DNA of 64,000 nucleotides from Clostridiales bacterium (GTDB lineage: Bacteria > Bacillota > Clostridia > Christensenellales > CAG-138), in NCBI GenBank assembly GCA_004558525.1, contig SFCQ01000007.1, positions 1 through 64,000 of the forward strand. The letters run 5' to 3'. The notes under the pieces were generated by a model, which saw only the letters and a list, made by a program, of their open reading frames with translations, did not search any database and was not told the DNA's origin. Made by a program: the position numbers and the translations under genes. This document shows positions 58,727-64,000 of this stretch, piece by piece; within the stretch, counting starts at the first letter, position 1; the number at the start of each line of letters is the position of its first letter.

Positions 58727-59560
58727 ATGGCTATAAGGAAGATTAAACCAACAACTCCCGGCCAGCGCTTTATGACCGTCTCCGCCTTTGAGGAGATCAC
58801 CTGCACCAAGCCGGAAAAGTCACTTTGCGAGGATCTTCGTTCCTCCGGCGGCCGTAACAACCGCGGCCGTATCACCGTCCGTCATCGCGGCGGCGGCGCA
58901 AGGCGCAAGTACAGGATAATCGATTTCAAGCGCAATAAGGACGGCATACCCGCCAAGGTCTCCACCATAGAGTACGACCCCAACCGCAGCGCAAACATCG
59001 CCCTGCTTACCTACGCCGATGGCGAGAAGCGCTACATCATCGCCCCTCTCGGGCTCAAGGTCGGCGACGCCGTGCTTTCCGGCGAGGGCGCTGACATAAA
59101 GGTCGGCAATGCCATGGAGATCCGTCAGATCCCCGTAGGTACCATGATACACTGCATCGAGATCAAGCCCGGCAAGGGCGCGCAGATTGCCCGCAGCGCC
59201 GGCAACGCCGCACAGCTTATGGCTAAGGAAGGCGCTTACGCGCAGGTCCGTCTGCCCAGCGGCGAGGTCCGCCTGATCCCCATGAACGCCAAGGCCACCA
59301 TTGGCCAGGTCGGCAACGTGGATCATGAGAACATCAAGCTTGGCAAGGCCGGACGTACCCGCCATAAGGGCTTCAGGCCCACCGTACGCGGTTCCGTCAT
59401 GAACCCCTGTGACCACCCGCACGGCGGCGGCGAGGGCAAGTCCCCGATAGGCCGTCCCGGACCGGTCACCCCGTGGGGCAAGCCCGCGCTTGGTTATAAG
59501 ACCCGCAAGACCAAGAACATTAACGATAAGTTCATCGTGCGCCGCAGGAACGGCAAGTAA
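58727..59560 (+). CDS. rplB: 50S ribosomal protein L2
   Basis: 277 residues, normal length. RHRGGGARRKYRIIDFKR, the RSAGNAAQLMAKEG segment and the C-terminal MNPCDHPHGGGEGKSPIGR with the conserved His needed for peptidyl-transferase assembly. Confidence 0.98.
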   Translation: MAIRKIKPTTPGQRFMTVSAFEEITCTKPEKSLCEDLRSSGGRNNRGRITVRHRGGGARRKYRIIDFKRNKDGIPAKVSTIEYDPNRSANIALLTYADGEKRYIIAPLGLKVGDAVLSGEGADIKVGNAMEIRQIPVGTMIHCIEIKPGKGAQIARSAGNAAQLMAKEGAYAQVRLPSGEVRLIPMNAKATIGQVGNVDHENIKLGKAGRTRHKGFRPTVRGSVMNPCDHPHGGGEGKSPIGRPGPVTPWGKPALGYKTRKTKNINDKFIVRRRNGK

Positions 59561-59579
59561 GAGGCGAAAGGAGTCAACA

Positions 59580-59861
59580 ATGAGCAGATCAGTTAAGAAG
59601 GGGCCTTTTGTTCAGGAACGCTTGCTTTCTCGCATCCAGGCGATGAACGAGAGCGGCAAGAAGACCGTGGTTAAGACATGGTCAAGGGCTTCCACGATAT
59701 TCCCCGAGATGGTGGGACACACCATCGCCGTGCATGACGGCAGGAAGCACGTTCCCGTGTATGTGACCGAGGAAATGGTCGGCCACAAGCTGGGCGAGTT
59801 CGCGCCCACCCGTACGTTCAGAGGACACAGGGGTTCTGAAAAGACCTCTGGTCAGAGATAA
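59580..59861 (+). CDS. rpsS: 30S ribosomal protein S19
   Basis: 93 residues from ATG 59580 (AAAGGAG upstream). MSRSVKKGPFVQERLL start, TWSRASTIFPEMVGHTIAVHDG and GEFAPTRTFRGH. The frame opens upstream inside rplB, but homology starts here. Confidence 0.98.
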   Translation: MSRSVKKGPFVQERLLSRIQAMNESGKKTVVKTWSRASTIFPEMVGHTIAVHDGRKHVPVYVTEEMVGHKLGEFAPTRTFRGHRGSEKTSGQR

Positions 59862-59875
59862 AGGAGGAGCGAAAC

Positions 59876-60262
59876 ATGGCAACAAGGTCAAGAGAAAAGA
59901 GCGCAGCGCGCAAGGCCAACGCCGACAAGCGTCCCCGCGCCATCGCCAAGTATGTCCGCATCTCCTCCCGTAAGGTCAAGGTCGTCATCGACCTGATCAG
60001 GGGCAAGTCCGTGGCCGAGGCAAAGGCTATACTGGCCTTCACCCCCAAGGCCGCCAGCGAGCCGGTGCTTAAGGTCCTCAATTCCGCCGTTGCAAACGCC
60101 GAGAATAATCTGGACATGAGCGCGGATCAGCTTTATGTAGCCGAGGTGTTCGCCAATCAGGGTCCCACCCTCAAGCGTTTCCGTCCCCGCGCCCAGGGCC
60201 GTGCGAGCAGGATACGCAAGCGCACCAGCCACATAACCGTAATCCTGGACAAGGTCAACTAA
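59876..60262 (+). CDS. rplV: 50S ribosomal protein L22
   Basis: 128 residues. AKYVRISSRKVKVVIDLIRG core and the beta-hairpin region RPRAQGRASRIRKRTSHI lining the exit tunnel. A basic 15-residue N-terminal extension (SREKSAARKANADKRPR) is slightly longer than usual. Confidence 0.97.
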   Translation: MATRSREKSAARKANADKRPRAIAKYVRISSRKVKVVIDLIRGKSVAEAKAILAFTPKAASEPVLKVLNSAVANAENNLDMSADQLYVAEVFANQGPTLKRFRPRAQGRASRIRKRTSHITVILDKVN

Positions 60263-60272
60263 GGAGGAGACA

Positions 60273-60917
60273 ATGGGACAGAAAGTTAATCCGAATGGTT
60301 TCCGCGTAGGCGTCATCAGGGACTGGAACACCCGCTGGTACGCTTCCAAGAAGGAGTTTTCAGATTTCCTCATCGAGGATAAGAAGATCCGCGACCATCT
60401 TAAAGAGGTCCACTACGCCGCAGGCATCGCCCGCATAGACATAATGCGCGCAGCCGGCAAAGTGACCGTGAGCATATACACCGGCCGTCCCGGCATGCTG
60501 ATAGGCAAAGGCGGCGTGGGCGTAGACGCTATCAAGGCAGACGTAAGCGCGCTGATAGGCAAGCCCGTCAACGTGAACATAATGGAGATAAAGAACCCCG
60601 ATGCAAACGCTCAGCTCGTAGCCGAGAACATCGCGGCCCAGCTTGAAAAGCGTATCTCCTTCCGCCGTGCCATGAAGCAGAGCATGATGAGGGCCACCAA
60701 GGCCGGCGCCAAGGGCATAAAGATCTCCTGCGGCGGACGCCTTGGCGGAGCGGAAATAGCCCGCAGCGAAGGTTATCACGAAGGTTCTATTCCCCTTCAG
60801 ACCATCCGTGCGGACATCGAGTACGGCTTTGCAGAAGCCCGCACCGGCTACGGCCGCATTGGCGTTAAGGTGTGGATCTACAAGGGCGAAGTACTCAACC
60901 GTGTGAAGAAAGCGTAA
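60273..60917 (+). CDS. rpsC: 30S ribosomal protein S3
   Basis: 214 residues. MGQKVNPNGFRVGVIRDWN start; KH domain with GRPGMLIGKGGVGVDAIKAD; C-terminal GGRLGGAEIARSE and GRIGVKVWIYKGEV. Normal length, binds near the mRNA entry site. Confidence 0.98.
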   Translation: MGQKVNPNGFRVGVIRDWNTRWYASKKEFSDFLIEDKKIRDHLKEVHYAAGIARIDIMRAAGKVTVSIYTGRPGMLIGKGGVGVDAIKADVSALIGKPVNVNIMEIKNPDANAQLVAENIAAQLEKRISFRRAMKQSMMRATKAGAKGIKISCGGRLGGAEIARSEGYHEGSIPLQTIRADIEYGFAEARTGYGRIGVKVWIYKGEVLNRVKKA

Positions 60918-60932
60918 GGAGGGCAAATAACC

Positions 60933-61370
60933 ATGTTGATGCCTAAGAGAGTTAAGCGCAGGAGAGTACACCGCGGCCGCATGACCGGTAAGGCTATGCG
61001 CGGCAACACCGTGACTTACGGCGATTGGGGTTTGATGGCAACGGAGCCCGCATGGGTCACCAGCCAGCAGATAGAGGCCGCCCGTGTTGCTATGACACGT
61101 TACATCAAGCGCGGCGGTAAGGTTTGGATAAAGATATTCCCCGATAAGCCCGTTACCGAGAAGCCGGCCGAGACCCGAATGGGCTCCGGTAAAGGTTCAC
61201 CGGAATACTGGGTGGCGGTAGTCAAGCCCGGCAGGATAATGTTTGAGATAGCCGGCGTGGACGATGCGACTGCCAAGGAGGCGCTCAGGCTTGCAATGCA
61301 CAAGCTGCCCCTCAAGTGCAAGTTCGTACAGAAAGAGACTGTGGCAGGAGGCGAAAGCAATGAAGGCTAA
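60933..61370 (+). CDS. rplP: 50S ribosomal protein L16
   Basis: 145 residues with GGAGGG upstream. MLMPKRVKRRRVHRGRMTGK start, EARVAMTRYIKRGGKVWIKIFP-type core and LPLKCKFV near the end. The last codons (SNEG-stop) overlap the ribosome-binding site and first codons of rpmC. Confidence 0.98.
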   Translation: MLMPKRVKRRRVHRGRMTGKAMRGNTVTYGDWGLMATEPAWVTSQQIEAARVAMTRYIKRGGKVWIKIFPDKPVTEKPAETRMGSGKGSPEYWVAVVKPGRIMFEIAGVDDATAKEALRLAMHKLPLKCKFVQKETVAGGESNEG

Positions 61371-61522
61371 TGAACAAAGAGCTTAAGGAAGAGCTGTTCA
61401 ACCTGCGCTTCCAGCTCGCCACGGGTCAGCTCAGCAATCCCCAGCGCATAGGCGAGTGCAAGAAGGACGTTGCAAGGGTCAAGACGCTGCTTTGCGAGCG
61501 AGAACTCAAGGCTGCCGAGTAA
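61370..61522 (+). CDS. rpmC: 50S ribosomal protein L29, N-terminally shortened or frameshifted
   Basis: The body is clear: ELFNLRFQLATGQLSNPQRI and DVARVKTLLCERELKAAE. The best ribosome-binding site (AGGAGG, 61346-61351) is spaced 8 bases from ATG 61360, which encodes MKANEQRA, like an L29 N-terminus, and then stops at TAA 61384-61386. The body lies one frame over and can start at ATG 61370, overlapping the rplP stop, giving 50 residues (family about 65). So either a short deletion or frameshift occurred, or L29 starts at 61370. Confidence 0.8.
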   Translation: MNKELKEELFNLRFQLATGQLSNPQRIGECKKDVARVKTLLCERELKAAE

Positions 61523-61543
61523 CGGGTGAAAGGAGATAAAATC

Positions 61544-61807
61544 ATGGAACAGATCACAAGAGGTTATCGCAAGACCCGCATCGGCGAAGTCGTAAGCGAC
61601 AAGATGGATAAGACCATCGTCGTGGCCATAAAGACCAAGGTACGTCATCCCCTGTATGGCAAGATGGTGAACCGTACCCGCAAGTTTAAGGCCCATGACG
61701 AGAATAACGAGTGCGGCATAGGCGACACCGTTAAGATCATGGAGACCAGGCCCCTTAGCAAGGATAAGCGCTGGAGGCTGGTCGAGATAGTTGAAAAGGC
61801 CAAGTAA
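61544..61807 (+). CDS. rpsQ: 30S ribosomal protein S17
   Basis: 87 residues from ATG 61544 (AAAGGAG upstream). GEVVSDKMDKTIVVAI, HPLYGKMVNRTRKFKAHDE and GDTVKIMETRPLSKDKRWRL are the family motifs. Confidence 0.97.
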   Translation: MEQITRGYRKTRIGEVVSDKMDKTIVVAIKTKVRHPLYGKMVNRTRKFKAHDENNECGIGDTVKIMETRPLSKDKRWRLVEIVEKAK

Positions 61808-61825
61808 GCCGGAAAGGAGCAAAAA

Positions 61826-62194
61826 ATGATTCAACCGCAGACAAGGCTTAAAGTAGCAGACAACAGCGGCGCCAAGGAAATCATGTGCATCCGCTGCTTG
61901 GGCGGCTCCTTCCGCAAGAGCGCCGGCATAGGCGACGTGATAGTTGCGTCAGTAAAGAGCGCTTCTCCCGGCGGCGCCGTGAAGAAGAAGGACGTTGTAC
62001 ACGCGGTAGTGGTGAGGACCACCTATCCCACCCAGAGGCCTGACGGCAGCTTTATCCGCTTTGACGACAACGCAGCCGTTATAATAAACGACAAGAAGGA
62101 GCCCAAGGGAACCCGTATTTTCGGGCCTGTGGCGAGGGAACTGCGCGCTAAGGATTACATGAAGATAGTCTCCCTCGCGCCCGAAGTGCTTTGA
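61826..62194 (+). CDS. rplN: 50S ribosomal protein L14
   Basis: 122 residues. MIQPQTRLKVADNSGAKEIM start, the VVVRTTYPTQRPDGSFIRFD loop and GTRIFGPVARELR. Normal length. Confidence 0.98.
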   Translation: MIQPQTRLKVADNSGAKEIMCIRCLGGSFRKSAGIGDVIVASVKSASPGGAVKKKDVVHAVVVRTTYPTQRPDGSFIRFDDNAAVIINDKKEPKGTRIFGPVARELRAKDYMKIVSLAPEVL

Positions 62195-62207
62195 TGGAGG
62201 AAACGCA

Positions 62208-62525
62208 ATGAAGAAGCTTAACGTCAAGAAGGACGATACCGTAGTCGTCATCTCCGGCAAGGACAAGGGCAAGCAGGGCAAGGTCCTTACAGCCTTCCCC
62301 GCTGAGGAGCGCGTGGTTGTGCAGGGCGCCAACATGGTGACCAGGCATCGCAAGCCCCGCAAGCAGGGCGAAGCCGGCGGCCGTATAGAGCATGAAGGCA
62401 CCATCAACGCCTCCAACGTGATGCTGGTTTGCCCCAAGTGCGGCAAGGCCACCCGCGTAGGCCATGCTATGGACGGCGATAAGAAGGTCCGCGTTTGCAA
62501 AAAGTGCGGAAAGAACATCGACTGA
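62208..62525 (+). CDS. rplX: 50S ribosomal protein L24
   Basis: 105 residues. KOW motif VVISGKDKGKQGKVL, then HRKPRKQGEAGGRIEHEG. Two CxxC pairs near the C-terminus (CPKCGKATRVGH, CKKCGKNID) suggest a zinc-binding L24. Confidence 0.97.
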   Translation: MKKLNVKKDDTVVVISGKDKGKQGKVLTAFPAEERVVVQGANMVTRHRKPRKQGEAGGRIEHEGTINASNVMLVCPKCGKATRVGHAMDGDKKVRVCKKCGKNID

Positions 62526-62542
62526 GGCAGGAGGAAAAGAGA

Positions 62543-63163
62543 ATGGCAAAGAAAGACACAGCCGCTCAGGCGCCCGCCAAGAAGAAAAAGAACGTTGCTG
62601 AGGCCAAGCCCTTTACCGAGGCTCCCCGCCTCAAGGTGAAGTACAACGACGAGATCGCGGCTCAGCTTAAGGAAAAGTTTGGCTATGAGAACGTGATGCA
62701 GATACCTAAGCTTGAAAAGGTAGTCATCAACATGGGCCTTGGCTCCGAAAAGGATAACCCCAAGGGCATGGAGAGCGCCATAGAAGAGCTGAGCATCATA
62801 GCCGGCCAGAAGCCCGTTGTGACCAAGGCCAAGAAGTCAGTTGCTAACTTCAAAGTACGTGAAGGCATGAACATCGGCGCCAAGGTGACGCTGCGCGGCG
62901 ACAGGATGTACTACTTTGTTGATAAGCTTATCAACATCGTGCTCCCCCGCGTGCGCGACTTCCGCGGTATACCCGATACCAGCTTTGATGGCCGCGGCAA
63001 TTATGCCATGGGCCTGAAGGAACAGCTTATTTTCCCCGAAATCAACTATGATGACGTTGATAAGATCAGGGGTATGGACATAGTGTTCGTTACCACGGCT
63101 AAGACCGATGAAGAAGCGAAGGCACTGCTCGCACTGTTGGGCATGCCCTTCATGCAGGCTTGA
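62543..63163 (+). CDS. rplE: 50S ribosomal protein L5 with N-terminal extension
   Basis: 206 residues from ATG 62543, with AGGAGG upstream. The L5 domain starts at about residue 28 (PRLKVKYNDEIAAQL); IPKLEKVVINMGLG, TLRGDRMYYFVDKLINIVLPR and MDIVFVTTAKTDEEAKALL follow. The first 27 residues are an extra Ala/Lys/Thr-rich segment (KKDTAAQAPAKKKKN) not found in the usual 180-residue L5. Confidence 0.96.
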   Translation: MAKKDTAAQAPAKKKKNVAEAKPFTEAPRLKVKYNDEIAAQLKEKFGYENVMQIPKLEKVVINMGLGSEKDNPKGMESAIEELSIIAGQKPVVTKAKKSVANFKVREGMNIGAKVTLRGDRMYYFVDKLINIVLPRVRDFRGIPDTSFDGRGNYAMGLKEQLIFPEINYDDVDKIRGMDIVFVTTAKTDEEAKALLALLGMPFMQA

Positions 63164-63180
63164 TAGAGGAGGACGAAAAA

Positions 63181-63366
63181 GTGGCAAAGACAAGCATGAA
63201 AATCAAGCAGCAGCGCCCGGCGAAGTATTCCACCCGCGCTTATACCCGCTGCCGCATCTGCGGCCGTCCGCACTCAGTGCTTCGCAAGTACGGCATCTGC
63301 CGTATCTGCTTCAGGGAGCTTGCCTACAAGGGCGAGATACCCGGTGTGCGCAAGGCCAGCTGGTAA
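63181..63366 (+). CDS. rpsN: 30S ribosomal protein S14, zinc type
   Basis: 61 residues with GTG start at 63181, GAGGAGG upstream. CRICGRPHSVLRKYGICRIC is the C+ zinc ribbon of the short S14 form, with the GEIPGVRKASW ending. Confidence 0.98.
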   Translation: MAKTSMKIKQQRPAKYSTRAYTRCRICGRPHSVLRKYGICRICFRELAYKGEIPGVRKASW

Positions 63367-63392
63367 GCATATCGAAAGGAGGAAAAAAGACT

Positions 63393-63791
63393 ATGTTGAT
63401 TACAGATCCCATTGCCGATATGCTGACTCGTATCCGCAACGCTCTTACCGCCAAGCATGAGGACGTTCTGGTCCCCGCTTCCACGGTAAAGAAGGCCATA
63501 GCCGAGATTCTTCTCGAGGAAGGCTACATAAAGAGCTTTGATATCCGTGAGGACGGCGTGGCCAAGTATATCCACATCGACCTCAAGTATGGCCCCAACA
63601 AGCAGAGGGTCATAACCGGCCTCAAGCGCATAAGCAAGCCCGGCCTGCGCATATACGCGCGCAAGGACCAGCTGCCTAAGGTGCTTAACGGTCTGGGCAT
63701 CGCCATCATATCCACCTCGCGCGGCATAATGACCGACAGGGAAGCCCGCAAGCAGGGCGTTGGCGGCGAAGTCCTCGCTTACATCTGGTAA
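63393..63791 (+). CDS. rpsH: 30S ribosomal protein S8
   Basis: 132 residues from ATG 63393 (AAAGGAGG upstream). DPIADMLTRIRNALTAKHE start and IAIISTSRGIMTDREARKQ near the C-terminus, the 16S-binding core. Confidence 0.98.
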   Translation: MLITDPIADMLTRIRNALTAKHEDVLVPASTVKKAIAEILLEEGYIKSFDIREDGVAKYIHIDLKYGPNKQRVITGLKRISKPGLRIYARKDQLPKVLNGLGIAIISTSRGIMTDREARKQGVGGEVLAYIW

Positions 63792-63820
63792 TAAAACCAA
63801 TATAAACGGAGGTGTAAATT

Positions 63821-64000
63821 ATGTCACGAATCGGAAAACTTCCGATAAGCGTTCCTGGCGGAGTGACAATCACGGTCGATGACGGCAACACCGTGACCGT
63901 GAAAGGCCCCAAGGGCACTCTTACTGAGAAGATCTCTCCCGACATGATGATCGAACAGGATAACGGCGTGCTGCATGTAAAGCGCCCCAGCGACGATAAG
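63821..64000 (+). CDS. rplF: 50S ribosomal protein L6, N-terminal part
   Basis: Open at the window edge; 60 residues are visible. MSRIGKLPISVPGGVTITVD start and VKGPKGTLTEKISPDM are standard L6. GGAGGTG precedes the ATG. Confidence 0.97.
   Translation, partial: MSRIGKLPISVPGGVTITVDDGNTVTVKGPKGTLTEKISPDMMIEQDNGVLHVKRPSDDK

Noticed and set aside
1..64000. tRNA or rRNA genes
   Set aside because: All intergenic gaps were inspected; none shows a cloverleaf, a TTCGAATCC-like T-arm or rRNA sequence.

Overview
The window reads as chromosomal core sequence of a spore-forming, low-GC-lineage Gram-positive anaerobe (class Clostridia; I would guess an uncultured gut lineage, but rank below class is not resolved). 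The grounds are sporulation-type proteins (SpoIIE, SpoIID, SpoIIQ-like M23, CotH), a T-box ahead of ileS, a zinc-ribbon S14, the Firmicutes-type fructose bisphosphatase, BlaI/BlaR1-type genes and strong Shine-Dalgarno and sigma-A motifs. Most protein genes use ATA and AGG codons heavily, whereas the ribosomal protein genes switch to ATC and CGC/CGT. No rRNA, tRNA, CRISPR array, prophage or transposase gene was seen.

Layout. 1-200 is the 3' end of tuf. 331-7.7 kb: a peptidoglycan-binding/LysM gene, then ftsH-anmK-HAD phosphatase-DUF2156-GNAT and yajC. 8-14 kb: a zinc-ribbon membrane protein, then leftward SpoIID/SH3, rsmA and a G5/3D (YabE-like) gene. 14-22 kb: a lipoprotein class B PBP, then an operon of alpha/beta hydrolase, CotH kinase, VTC polyphosphate polymerase and DUF4956. 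22-28 kb: spoIIE-like, LOG, Usp, AI-2E exporter, a fold-II PLP enzyme. 28-38 kb: DUF1292, GNAT, T-box plus type-2 ileS, arginine deiminase, serC-serA, gap. 38-49 kb: SH3 protein, ychF, tilS-hpt-fbp, ATP-grasp ligase, M23, DUF1385, methyltransferase. 49-56.5 kb: a BlaI repressor with a BlaR1 split into two genes, M16C peptidase, DUF4438. 56.6-64 kb: the S10/spc ribosomal protein cluster from rpsJ to the start of rplF, with an apparently damaged rpmC.

Several genes (ftsH, tilS, hpt, rsmA, yabE-like, spoIIE, ychF) are origin-proximal in Bacillus but are rearranged here. tuf, often next to rpsJ, lies about 56.6 kb from it.

The most striking signal is a dispersed, non-coding 200-bp element. It has inverted ends of the type CAGAGTGTCAAAAAA and contains five consecutive perfect hairpins, the last being a symmetric AAAAAGTGGC/GCCACTTTTT bidirectional terminator. 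Nine full, partial or solo copies lie in 3' intergenic regions. At three full-length copies the element is flanked by two copies of one hairpin, and at 7.7 kb the flanks are a perfect 22-bp direct repeat abutting both ends. This suggests a MITE-like element that targets palindromes or terminators and duplicates the whole hairpin.
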